Shown: positions 33,147-44,788 of the stretch, in pieces
Numbering within the stretch: position 1 is the first letter of the stretch
How the letters are laid out: every line of letters begins with the position of its first letter
DNA from: Argentina anserina
Lineage: Eukaryota; Streptophyta; Magnoliopsida; Rosales; Rosaceae
NCBI RefSeq assembly: GCF_933775445.1
Contig: NC_065877.1
Span: forward strand, 3,844,001-3,908,000
Direction: 5' to 3'
Length of the DNA: 64,000 bases
Notes under the pieces: model-generated
What the model saw: only the letters and a program-made list of their open reading frames with translations
Database searches by the model: none
Told to the model about the DNA's origin: nothing
Translations under genes and position numbers: made by a program

Positions 33147-34747
33147 TTTCTACTCACAAGACACTCTAACGTCGGATCCAGGTCCGTGTATATGACATAT
33201 ATAAAATTGGCTGCATATTCAGACAGGGTAAATTAACAGTTAGGCTTCCCAAGATGTAGACGTACAGAGACAGAGACAGAGACAGAGGAGTAGGGATTCG
33301 ATCTGATAAACATTATTAAGAGACACCTGACTGAGACAGACAGAGAAAATGATTCAGACAATTGAAATTAAACAGCACGAGATACAAGGTTTTTGAGTTA
33401 CCTCAGTCCAAAGAGATACACAGCGATGAAATTGCTTGAAATTCTCAGACGTAAAGAAATGATGAGACCGAGTAACTAAGTCGGGTGCGGCTATTTCCTT
33501 CCTCCCCTTTTACCTTTATATTTCCCGTTTTACCCTTGGAAACAAAAAATTCAAGTCTTCATCCTCTCCAAGTGGGTAACTGAAATCTTGATTTTTGCTT
33601 CCATCATAATTAATTTCAAAATGAAAAGAATTCGGAATAGTGCTACATATACCGAAATATAGTACAAAAAAATATATAGCGTTTTGGGATACTGGGTCTT
33701 ACCCCTTTATAAGTCACCATTTCAAGTGTTTGACGTGACTGTTATAGCGCATGATGCTGCATCCACAAGGTTTCGAACTTAAGACCTTGCTTAAGCCATA
33801 ACAAACAATTTCCACTATTGCATGCATGCGTTGGTGGATTTTATATAGTACAAAATATATTGAAAATGTGTCATATACCTTGAGTGAGGTGGATTTTATA
33901 TTTTGTTGAATAATTACACATTTCAGTTATTTAAATTAAATTATTTTAAATGACTAAAACCTTAATTTACTTTCGATGACAAAAATTTAAATCATATACT
34001 TCACCACTACTTGTGTGCCTCGATCTTCTTCTTCTTATTCACCAAATTTGCAATTGCTAAGTTTCCTCTGCAACGGTAATTCTTTTGCCCTAGTAGAATC
34101 TTAAAATTTCCAAAAATTCGGCATCAAGATCAAGGTCAAAGTAGTAGAAACGTAGGTACATAGGGCTATATTAGTTTAATTACATTATGGTGAAAATTAA
34201 AGCTTATTAGAATACAACAACATACACTTGGGTTCAGCTGCTGTTGCACAGCTGCATGCTATACATACAATATTGAATGATGGATAGAAGGACTTTTATA
34301 AGATGCACAACAGAATTTCCCCGTACACTAGCCCGTACAAGATGCTCAGTTTCTCCTTTACGTTTTATTACTTATGCATTGGCTTATTCAACTACGTGCA
34401 GCCGTATCTATGTGCCTGTGGCAATCAGCAAAAAGATACTTGCCCATGCATGAGATTAGGTAGTGATCGAGATGCTCAAACTCTCGAAACCATTTTAACC
34501 ATCAAATCCGATATACAAAATGTGAATATTAGCTAGTAATTAAATAAAGCCAGAAGATATACACACATGCATAGACAGCATAGTGCATAAGTTAACATGC
34601 ATAAAGAAAAGTCGATCGATTAGCAAACACAATTTTTATTCATTATCTGATAAGCCCAATTAACAACAAGGTCAGAGTCACGTACTGAGTACGTACGTAC
34701 GTGTTTATTCACTTATTATTACATCGATTAAGGCCGGGCTACCTCTA
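33147..34747. other. Intergenic between the F-box gene and the ribonuclease gene
   Basis: Bases 33150-33480 hold the 5' UTR and promoter side of the F-box gene, with a 5' UTR intron donor (GAG/GTAACT) near 33400. A SINE-like segment is listed separately. Nothing else recognised; the 77-codon frame at 34303 has no family signal. Confidence 0.45.
33650..33845 (-). mobile_element. Candidate tRNA-derived SINE
   Basis: Read on the - strand, the segment has an A-box-like TATGGCTTAAGCAAGG and, 14 bp later, a B-box-like AGTTCGAAACC, followed by GC-poor sequence. This is the layout of a Pol III promoter at the head of plant SINEs. Ends and target duplication were not resolved. Confidence 0.4.
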
Positions 34748-35568
34748 TCAGTTGGGGTATAATATAGAAGGATTAGAAGGTGGACAAAATGTTTTCATGG
34801 CAGGTGTTTTGCTTCTAACTACACAATCAACAATATTTTTCCCGTAATAATCAACGCAAATTACTACTTCAAACAGCATGTATGTTCCTGAAACCAGGGT
34901 GCAGCGGATGTCAGGGGTATGTGAAGTGTTAGCTCTGATGGCATTTTCAATGTCAGGGCGGGAATAGTACTTGTTGCGTCCTGGTACGATCGACGACCTG
35001 CCAAGGATCTCGTTGATCGGCTTTTCCTTCCACATCTCATCACACCATTTGAAATATTCTGTCTGTGCAAAGACGTTGTCGGAGCAACTTCCATGAGCCG
35101 ACCACTCATGCCTCCAGAAGCCCATATGATTTCCCTGCAGCACATCTGGCCAGGAATGTTGTTCCAAGTGTGCTTTTAGTGCTGCTTGTTGCGGTTGATT
35201 CATCTACACGCATGTTGCACAAACATTAGTTATGCCAAATAGAATCTAAACTAAACTAATTAAAGCTGCTTATTGATAAATAATTACCAATTAAGCACAT
35301 AATTAATCATGTATTTTACCAGGGGTTCATCAAATGGCGCACCGGAGCACGTCAAGGTAGAACCAGTATAGTTTGACGGCCAAAGGCCGTGAACCGTAAA
35401 AACTATAGGGGGAGTTTTACTGCAGGGCACCGACATACTATAACATACTGACTTAGGCCATTGAGTAACAAACATCAGATATTGGTAAGCTGTATGTGAG
35501 GAGGCCAGTGTACATAGGAAACCAACAATAAACAAGGTGAGCGACACATTGAGCTTCAATTGTGCCAT
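34748..35568 (-). CDS. T2/S-type ribonuclease (S-RNase-like), 234 aa
   Basis: Two exons join in phase: 35568-35320 (83 codons; donor CTG/GTAAAA) and 35203-34748 (stop TGA). Residues 1-24 are a signal peptide, so the protein is secreted. The T2 active-site blocks are present: CAS I FTVHGLWPSN (His60) and CAS II FWRHEWSAHG (His115, Glu116, His120). The usual Lys of CAS II (HEWxKHG) is Ala119 here. Eight or more Cys fit the family's disulfide pattern, and NYT and NTS are potential N-glycosylation sites. The single intron lies between the conserved blocks, in the position of the hypervariable-region intron of S-RNases. By count the mature chain has about equal acidic and basic residues, whereas pollen-rejecting S-RNases are usually basic. 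T2 RNases cut RNA via 2',3'-cyclic phosphates. It could be a self-incompatibility RNase or an S-like RNase. Confidence 0.88.
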
Positions 35569-36600
35569 AGTTTTGAGTTGTGACTTGAGACTAATGTGTG
35601 TTGGGGGGAGGGGGAGGAGGTGTTTTATAGGAGCTTGCTAAAACACAGCTTAAGGGCATGTCTGGATAGGTACGTATATATGACCACTTAAAATGGTAAG
35701 CTCAAGCCGTCTCAATTTCAATTACGTATATATTTAGATGAAACTTAATTATCTGTGTCAAGAGGCAAAATGCAAAAATTTAGCAGACATACAATGAATT
35801 ACATAAAGCGAGAAAATGAGACGAATTGCAGGCTTCTGGTGTTTTAATTTTTGCTGACTAAACTCGCTGCTAGAAACTATCTTTAGCCTGAACTGCGGCT
35901 AGTGTGATTTCATTTCATTCCATCTAGCTACTGAGAAACTGAAACTCGCTTTCTATTTTCTGTCATCTTTTTTTTATATATGTTCACACGTCGATCATTC
36001 TATATGGGTGGATGATTACGTTTTAGGGTTCTCGATCACTGATGGAGATACTATTTTCAGGCTTATTTGATACGTATGGCACTTGAGATCCTTCTCAACT
36101 CTTATTAATGTGCAAAACTGCAAAAGAAAGTACTTCAGTTTGTCACACTATTAATTGTTCTAAACTTCTAATGGTTAATTTGGTTTCATTAATTGTTGAT
36201 CATGAGTATTGCACACCGTCAATAATATTCTAAAAGACTAGAACTATTTCAAATAGGATTAATTGCGATATATAAAATAATTGGCATGGTCAAGTTGTTA
36301 ATAGCTTATTATGATCATTTCTCTCGATATTTTTCAGAAGATTAATACAGGTCAGATTCTAGTATTTGAATCGTCTTAGAATTGTCATGGTGAAGAAGCA
36401 TAAGACTGGCAGATTGATTACTTTACTGTAGCTCATTGTTTAGGTGAGTTTAATTAAGCTGTATCCATCATGACCATAAGTAAAACCATATGAACCCTAG
36501 CTACTAACAAGGGAAAAGAATCATCAGCCACCACAAGGCGAAACAAATTAAAGTGCCACTTCAGAGCATTTCAGTTTGTTGCGTCTTAGAGTTGTAATAT
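35569..36600. other. Intergenic, promoter side of the ribonuclease gene
   Basis: A+T-rich sequence with no gene. A short segment near 35890-35940 is nearly identical to one near 41985-42030 and may be the outer edge of the duplicated segment listed next. Confidence 0.4.
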
Positions 36601-37230
36601 ACTTTCCTACTAAATATCAATATATACAAATGCTTACATGCTTATCTGTAACAAATTAAAGATCGACAAAGAATCCTTGATTGATCGATGATGCATAACT
36701 AGGCAAATGGAGCTAAAGTGGATCACAACTAAAGATTGAATGTGCATCCTTAAGTCAACTCGATCATGGTATGATATATCAATGTGAGTTTATAAAGTTC
36801 ATTAACCATACAATTGACAGTCGTTAAACATATACAACAACTCCGACGGCGTTCAACAGACAAGTTAATTAACATCTTCAAGAAGTCTAAACACTACAAA
36901 CCATGTAGAAAATTGTTCCTGCTTTGATACATATATATGGTACTGAAACCATTGCAACTACTGGATGTTATTCATCAAATGAACTTCTTCAGTTGCTTTA
37001 TCCGACTACAGGCATATAGAAAGTTGCATGTCAAAACAACTTGCACGCGATGGGAAAACCAATCACTACATACTGAATAAATTTCATTGGCGCGCTAAAT
37101 TCTAAATCACTTGTCAACTCAACATGCCTCAGCAAGTAAAGCCTATGAGAGGTCAATAACCGAAATAAGGCTTTTATCCATATTTTGAACAGTTAACCAC
37201 AAGCCTATTGCTGTTTGTATGCTATTGAGA
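36600..37230. repeat. Duplicated non-coding segment, copy 1
   Basis: Collinear with 42440-43070, with roughly 80-90% identity by eye and small indels. Shared landmarks include ATGCATAACTAGGCAAATGG, ACACTACAAACCATGT, CATCAAATGAACTTCTTCAG and TACATACTGAATAAAT. No clean open frame in either copy. It ends just before the solo LTR. Confidence 0.75.
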
Positions 37231-37314
37231 GATTGCATTTTGCTTCTAGAGTTATAGTTCTGTAGTATTGATCTTACATTGATATTCTTTTTCTCGACAA
37301 GCGTACATTGATAT

Positions 37315-40300
37315 TGTAACGACCCTAAAATTTCGAGCTTAAAAACTCAAAATCTTAAAATCGTTAAACACAAAATAATCTCAATGAAATCGAAATCATT
37401 TTAATGTCGCAGCGGATCACATCTGAGTTTAAAATATAACTCAGTCAAGCCGATTATTACAACCCCAAATGATAATTCAACATATAACAAATGGAATTGT
37501 ATAATCCTCACAAATAAAATCACACCAAATCTCACACACAATCCACGCTGGAACCTCACCACGACTGGATGTGATCGACTTCGAGTCTTCGGAGTCGTCA
37601 CTCAATCACCACTACTCAGCACCTGCGGAAGTATCCCCTGCACCATTGAAATTGGTGCACCGGGATTGCAACACAAACCCGGTAAGCTTTACAGCTCGTA
37701 TGAGTAAAATATTAAAATAACTCTCGTCTCATAAAAGACACGACTCCACATCAACACAGTATAATGAAAATCATGAGAAAACGAGCAACCCCTCTGGTTA
37801 CTCTAATACTTTCACAAAATGGTAACTAATGAGCGCTGGTACACATCTGTTACCCCTCACTTAGTATACCGCTGATGTTGGGTAACCACCCGCCACCCAA
37901 CATCCACAACAAGCTGAGTACCCATGAGCAGATAACCACCCGTTACCTTCATGCAGTACTATGGCAGACAGACTAGAGCTCTAACTGTATCGTAACTTTC
38001 GCCCGGCCAAAGGCTAGGTTTCGACTTGCCAAACACGTACAATAATCTCACATCATATTGTACCAAAAATCAGGTCCGAAGACAATTCACATTTTAACAA
38101 TCTCAATGTTAAAAATCACGTACAATAATCTCACATCATATTGTACAATTCAAATCACATGCTCAATAGAATCACAATAAAATCATAACAGTATATTATA
38201 TAGCAAACTATATATATTCGTACTTATTTACCATTTATACAATATATATATAGTCCACTATATCCTATACATGTCATATTTCATCACACATGCTCAATTC
38301 ACAAACTTCCGTCATCGAAAATGACTATTTTTAATGAATTAATAACAGTACGTAATTTAATGAACTATATATATATATATATATATGTACTTATTACCAT
38401 TATACTGTATATATGTAGTCCACTAAATTATATACATGTTGTAATTCATTTGATAAACACACTCGCAAAAATGTTGAATCACCACGAGGGTAGATTCGTA
38501 ATTCAGTGAGATTTTACTCACCTTATAGACTCGAGCGTAAATCCACAATTTCCGATGATAATTCCTTTCCTCGATTTAGCGATCACCTTAAAAAGATAAG
38601 ACAAGCATTTAGAATCGATTCGTAAACCTTTAAATGCCGAAACAGTAATAATCGGTTACTGTTCAGCAATTTTCGGTTTTACGAAATTACTGTTCACTGT
38701 TACTATTCACGGTTACTGTACAATACTCAATTAATACGTATTTCTGTACGTATAAGTACTATATACGTATTTCTGTACGTATAAGTACTATATACGTATT
38801 TCTGTACGTATAAATATTAAATACGTATTTCTGTACGTATAAATAATAATACGTATTTCTGTACGTATAAATATTAATACGTATTTCTGTATGTATAAAT
38901 ATTAATACGTATTTCTGTACGTATAAATATTAATACGTATTTCTGTACGTATAAATATTAAATACGTATTTCTGTACGTATAAATAATAATACGTATTTA
39001 TGTACGTATAAATATTAATACGTATTTATGTACGTATAAATATTAATACGTATTTATGTACGTATAAATATTAATACGTATTTCTGCACGTATAAATATT
39101 AAATACGTATTTCTGTACGTATAAATAATAATACGTATTTATGTACGTATAAATATTAATACGTATTTATGTACGTATAAATATTAATACGTATTTATGT
39201 ACGTATAAATATTAATACGTATTTCTGTACGTATAAATATTAATACGTATTTCGGTACGTATAAATATTAATACGTATTTCGGTACGTATACGTACGATT
39301 TAAATGTAAATACAAACTCAGTAAATAAAATTTACTAAATTACCCTTTTACAAATTACTTTTTACATTTACTGAAAGTAATTTATAATTAAATTTACCGA
39401 AGGTAAAATTTAATTACATTTTACCGTAGTAAATAAAAATTACATTTACATTTACCGTAACACAGTAAATTACCAAAATACCCTTTCAGTCAAAACTAAT
39501 TACACCGCCTCACACGGCGGCGCGTGTGGCACACGCGCCACCTCCGGCCGGCCGCGCGTGGGGCCCACGCGCCGACGCCAACCAAGGCGCGTGTGATGCC
39601 ACCGCCGCCCCATTCTTCTCCTTTTCTTCTTCCTCCTCTTCTCCGCGGCCTAACGCCGCCTCGTACCCCCTCCTACTAACCTCACGCGCCGCCTAAAGCG
39701 GCGGTAACCTCCCCTTCCATCTCTCCCTCCGATCTCCACCAACAACCTCCCAAATCAACCAAAAACATGACACAACAAACACACAATCCATCCTAGCACG
39801 TATCTCACCTCAATTTGATGATGGAAAGCTCGTTTGGAGCTCGATGGTGGAGATGAAGATCGTTGCCGAAACTTGCAGAAGCTTGGCAACGTCGGGCGTC
39901 CTCACGGCGGCGAGTCTCGAGCAGGCGAGCTGAAGGGTGGCAGCTGTGGTCCTCGCGACGTGGTTGAGCCGAGCGGTGCACGTCACGGCAGCCCTGTGTG
40001 GGGGATCGCCGGGGCAATTCTTCGAGGTGAGGGGGAGTGTTTCGGGGAGAGAGCAAATGAAAGAGAGAGAGAGAGTGGGTGAGAGTGTTCGATCGTGAAG
40101 GAGAGGAAGATGGGAGAGAGCTCGGGTTGTGAAGGAGAGGAAGATGGGGTTTCGGGGGAGAGAGAGAGATCCGAGGGTGAGAGAAGATGTGCGGCGGAAG
40201 TGAAGAGAGAGAGAAGTGAGATGAGGGTTTCTGATTAAGGAAACCCTAATCCTATAATTACCTATTTATACTAGTTTCCAAATCGGAAACTAACTTCCGA

Positions 40301-40587
40301 CGTTAATAACTTTTACCTCCGACGTCCGATTCGAACGCGTCACATATCCACGAACTCGTATCGACGAGCTCTACAACTTCCGTGAAGAAAGTTTTCACAA
40401 CCGAGCGACGAAATAAAAGTCGATAAATTCGTTCGGAAACGTAACGTTTTTCGAATTAAACATTCTAATACGTATTCGTTTTCGACTTCCGACGTCACAA
40501 CACGGAACGAACACAATTTAATATTTTTGAGAACTTAAAAACTTAGAAGTAGTCTTTTAACTTGTCCCGAAAAATCGGGTTATTACA
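37315..40587. mobile_element. Solo LTR, 3.27 kb, with 5-bp TSD
   Basis: The segment begins TGTAACGACCC and ends GGGTTATTACA, a TG...CA element with short inverted ends, and is flanked by the 5-bp duplication GATAT (37310-37314 and 40588-40592). No gag-pol and no second LTR are present, so it is best read as a solo LTR of a Ty3/gypsy-type element left by LTR-LTR recombination. TGTAAC/TGACCC-type starts are common in that group. It contains a 28-bp minisatellite, a GC-rich stretch (39500-39690, CGCGTG-rich) and a GA-rich stretch near 40050-40220. Confidence 0.8.
38733..39295. repeat. 28-bp minisatellite, about 20 copies, each a small palindrome
   Basis: The unit is TACGTATTTCTGTACGTATA followed by AATATTAA, with variants in which CTG becomes ATG or CGG and the tail gains or loses an A. 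Each unit contains TACGTA twice, so single strands can form stem-loops. It lies inside the solo LTR. Confidence 0.9.
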
Positions 40588-40592
40588 GATAT

Positions 40593-43468
40593 CGTTGCAT
40601 GCACTGAAACCTATCTGCATTTTTATTTTTCCTGAATGAGTATTTGGATTGACAGTGTAATGCATTTTTCATTGTCAATTACTTTATTGGTTTGAACTTC
40701 AAAGCTTAAGCTGCAACTGTGGGTAGGACTTGAATTGTGTAATTCACTCTTCCTTACCACTTCGCAACGTTATGTTCTTTATTCTTAACATTGTCATTTA
40801 CCCAGATCTTCCACAGATTTACAATTGTTTCTTATCTTTTCAAAAGACGGTAGTTTTCTTCATTCATATTTATTTGTAACAGTATTCGTTATGCATGAAC
40901 TGATGAACCAAAACTGTATCCCAGTTAATATTTATGTATATGTTCCATCAGCTGTATGCAACTTCACCTTTTGTCATCTGTTTTCTTCCACATTGTCTGC
41001 CGAGTAAAAGCAGCAAAAGCCATGAAGAGGCCAAATCAAAGCTAAAATAATATAAGTTTGAAGAACTGATAAGGAGTGTGCCCAGCACCGTACCATAGCA
41101 GCAATAAGTGGGAAGTATTTGATGGAAAATCAATTGACATCGATGGATTTATATATGGGGAGGAGTAGACCCTTTTCCTTTCCTTGTATATTTTCTGTAT
41201 CTTTTCAGGTTGAAACTTGAAAGCAAAGATCATGTATCATATTTCTTGTTTTGCCATCTTTTCAATTCCTTCTCATTGTCTGGTAGAGATACGAATTGCA
41301 TTGAACTAATTAACCAGTGAAATATTTCTTCCGGTTTAAACTATAGGCCTTATGATTTCCGTGCAAAAAAAGAAAACTTGAATATACTACAACAACAACA
41401 AAATTTGAATTTTTACTGCAAAAGACTAGAACATATAAAAGGGATAGTACAATGTTGCATGCTGTGAGGACCATAGGTAAAAAGAGAGAAGGTCAAGCAA
41501 GAGAGCTCCTTGATCCCGTTGCATACCATGCAACATTGCTTCATAGACAAGTCCACACACATTCCTCCTCATCTCAGCATTATCAACGCTTGTGGGACGT
41601 ATATGATTAGAGACCTTTGACATTCTTCATACTCACTGAGACTCTCTTCATATATAATCATGTCCGGTGGGTTACTGTGAAGAATATACAAGCCACTCTT
41701 CTCTTTTTTATCATGATTATGAACCATATACATGTCTGTAGCTGCAGGCACCTTTCTGTTCATCACAAATGCACAAGTTCCCATAAAATTTAGTACACAG
41801 TTATAACCGTGACATACTAAATGTGCATGTCGTTATTAACGGTGTTAGCTGGTGTGGCACCTGAGATGAATTCAGAGGTAATGTTCTCACGAACTCAATA
41901 ACACTCCACATCTTATCCATCGCAATTTAACACAAGCAAACAATATGAATTCACAGGGGGGAAACAAACATGAAACTCTCTTTAGCCTGAACTGCGGCTA
42001 GTGGAGATTTCAGTCCATCTAGCTATTAAGTTGAACTGAACCTTGCCATGAGTGGAATGATTTGTAAAAATGGAACGGTCCAATTACTGCCAATTTTGGC
42101 CATTTGTTTATTTATTTTTTCAATTTTGAAGCAGATAAAGTATTTGGTTGAGATTAATTTTAACTTGAATCATCTCATCATGAAATTGTCCCCAATGAGT
42201 GAGAATGAGCATTCACGTTTACGTGTGAGACGAGGGCATCAGTAGTGCTTCCTATTCAACTTGGTTTAAAAGATTAGTATGACTTTTGTCGTTCTACCGA
42301 ACGAAGAAAGAGAATAATCTTGTTTTTTTTTATGATTATATCTTACATATACATCAATACATGACTATGTACGTTACTTCTATTATATTCAGCTGTAGCA
42401 CAAATTTCTTCACCCTGCTGTGATCAATCTATTGTTTCAAGCAGTTAAATTTCCACTAACAAGGGATACAAATGCTAACATGCTTATCTGAAACAAAAGA
42501 CAGGCATTTAAGAATACTTGATTAATGATGCATAACTAGGCAAATGGAGCTAAAATGGATCAGAACCAAAGATTAATTGCGCAGCCTAAAGTCAACTAAA
42601 GTTCATTAACCATGCAATTGACAGTCATCAAATATATACAACAACTGTGGCACAGACAAGTTAACATCTTCAGGAAGTCTAAACACTACAAACCATGTCG
42701 AAAATTGTTCCTGCTATGATTCATGCACTTAGCAATTTGCTACCTTGTTTTCAACTACTCTTTTGAACATATGGTACTGAAACCGTTGCAACTACTGAGG
42801 CATGCAGGAGAGGGAGATAACCCCGGACTTTATTCATCAAATGAACTTCTTCAGTTGCTTCATCCGACTACAGGTATACAGAAAGTTGCATGTCAAAACA
42901 ACTTGCACATGATGGAAAAGCCAATCACTACATACTGAATAAATCTCATTGGCTAAATTCCAAATCACTTGTCAACTCAACATGCCTCATCAAGTAAAGC
43001 CTATGAAAGGTCCTGCAATAACTGAAATAAGGCTTTCTCCTCCATACTTTGAACAATTAACCACCAGCATATACTGTATCATTAGGCAAATCTAGGCTAG
43101 GAAGCTCTTAATCCGAGCATTGTTAATCTTTTAGTCTCATATCTGGGCCAATAAGAATTATACTAAATTGATAATGTCCTGAAACAGAGGGGTTTGGATT
43201 GTCTTGCTACCATAGCCAGTTAGCTACAAGTCCAGACAACCATATTGACTACTGAAGCAAGTAATCAGCTATACCACTTAGGCTCATCATTTTAATTTAC
43301 TAGCATTTCAATTCCTATATGTGAAGATAGTAGAACTGAACGACGCATTGGAAAAGCATATTTTAACAAAAAAGTGGGAAAGCCATCGATAGTTAAAGTA
43401 ATTGCAATTCATAGTATATCCAACTTACAGATCAATTAAAGGGATGAAAGCCAAGCATACCTCCTCAA
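40593..43468. other. Intergenic, no recognised gene
   Basis: Contains the second copy of the duplicated segment. On the - strand around 41430-41785 two overlapping frames of 65-71 codons read residues such as HIRPTSVDNAEMRRNVCGLV; I cannot place them in a family. Confidence 0.4.
42440..43070. repeat. Duplicated non-coding segment, copy 2
   Basis: Second copy of the segment at 36600-37230, same orientation. It contains about 35 extra bases (GCATGCAGGAGAGGGAGATA region, 42803-42835) missing from copy 1. It ends about 400 bp from the 3' end of the second desulfhydrase-like gene. Confidence 0.75.
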
Positions 43469-44788
43469 TTAAGTATGTAGAGCACAAGTAAACCCATCAG
43501 AAACAAGTTGATTGATCGCGTCTCTGAACTTGTAATAATCATCGACTTTGTTGTACACTTGGTGCGAAATCCGACAATACCCAGTCACCACCTCAACCTC
43601 CCCATTCTTGGGTGGCCGGAAATATATAGGGACTTCAACACCAAACTTCTCCCTCAAATGCGTCCTCAACTTTAAAGTATCCTTCTCACTCGAAATCCCC
43701 AAACGCACCGGCAAACCAATCATGACCATGCTAGCACACATTTCCGGCGGACACCCTAAATGTGTTCCCCAAGCCTTGGCCAACATCTGCCCCATTTCCA
43801 CAACCGCGTCGTGATTCCTCTTCCTAATTCCCTCGATTCCGCCTTCAAACCTCTCGACAAAGTCCAAAACCGCCGGCACAACCAGCTGCGGGCTGTAGTC
43901 CCTGGTCCCAATCCAAGCACTCTCGATAGCCAATCCGTTCCCATACTCGTGCGAAACCACCGGGTGGTGCAACTCCACATTACTCTTGGGAGACTTCCTG
44001 CAATACAAAAACGCAATGGACGGCGGGCAAAAGAACCACTTGTGCAGGTTACTAGTGTAATAATCAGCCCCAATCTCCTTCATATCAACCTCAGTGCACC
44101 CAATGCTATGCGCCGCGTCGACGAAAACCTGATCAACACCTTCCTCCCTACAAATCCTAACCAACTCCCTAACAGGTATAACCACACACGGCATCGAAGT
44201 AATGTGATCGATCACAGCTAGCCTAACCCTCCTCCCATTGGCCTTGCCCTTCTCCAAGGCCTTCTTAAACTCGGAAACAATCTCCTCATTCGAATTCAAA
44301 GGAAAAGGGAGAGGTACCTCGATGACGTGGCCACCGGCGCGGGTGACGTAAGCCTCGATGGATTTCTTGACGGCGCCGTAGGCGTAGTGGAGCATGACGA
44401 CGGCGTCGCCTTTCTCGAACTTGGACTCGGAGAAGCCCCAGGCGGCCTGCTGGAGGACGATGGCGGCGGCGGTGGTGGCGTTGTCGACGAGGGAGACCTC
44501 GTCGACGTGGTCGGCGTTGATGAGGCGTTGGATGATGGAGCGGGAGCGGAGGATGCCGGACTTGAGGTGGTTGAAGTAGAAGTCGTCGGGCTGGGAGAGG
44601 TACTGGAGCTGCCAGCGGCGCTGGGATTGGAGGACGGAGTCGGGGCAGGAGCCGAAGCTGCCGTTGTTGATGCGGGCGACGGCGGGGTCGTGGTGGGAGA
44701 ATTCGGCGGCGATTTCGTCGGGGGTGATGAAAGTGAGCTTGGGCTTTTTGGAGGCGGAGCCGTTATGGTGGTTGGGGGAGGAGGCCAT
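43469..44788 (-). CDS. LCD: L-cysteine desulfhydrase-like class-V aminotransferase, 439 aa
   Basis: A single-exon frame with an unambiguous ATG at 44788 (MASSPNHHNGSASKKPKLTF). It matches Arabidopsis L-cysteine desulfhydrase (At3g62130 type) over its whole length: ARINNGSFG, DNATTAAAIVLQ, HITSMPCVVIPVREL, the Asp-x2-His in VDAAHSIG, and the PLP lysine in TSNLHKWFFCP (Lys250). The reaction in the family is cysteine to pyruvate, ammonia and hydrogen sulfide, in the cytosol. There is no targeting peptide, unlike the paralogue at 21169. The 5' third of the gene is strongly GC-rich, which yields long shadow frames on the + strand. A GA repeat lies upstream at 44861-44880. Confidence 0.88.
   Translation of the reverse strand: MASSPNHHNGSASKKPKLTFITPDEIAAEFSHHDPAVARINNGSFGSCPDSVLQSQRRWQLQYLSQPDDFYFNHLKSGILRSRSIIQRLINADHVDEVSLVDNATTAAAIVLQQAAWGFSESKFEKGDAVVMLHYAYGAVKKSIEAYVTRAGGHVIEVPLPFPLNSNEEIVSEFKKALEKGKANGRRVRLAVIDHITSMPCVVIPVRELVRICREEGVDQVFVDAAHSIGCTEVDMKEIGADYYTSNLHKWFFCPPSIAFLYCRKSPKSNVELHHPVVSHEYGNGLAIESAWIGTRDYSPQLVVPAVLDFVERFEGGIEGIRKRNHDAVVEMGQMLAKAWGTHLGCPPEMCASMVMIGLPVRLGISSEKDTLKLRTHLREKFGVEVPIYFRPPKNGEVEVVTGYCRISHQVYNKVDDYYKFRDAINQLVSDGFTCALHT

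Noticed and set aside
37401..37601. 66-codon frame inside the solo LTR as a gene
   Set aside because: Within a TE LTR, no motif, and no conservation of frame that could be judged.
41426..41784. A second ribonuclease or F-box relic in the duplicated region
   Set aside because: Frames such as HIRPTSVDNAEMRRNV do not fit T2 RNase or F-box/FBA blocks; left unassigned.
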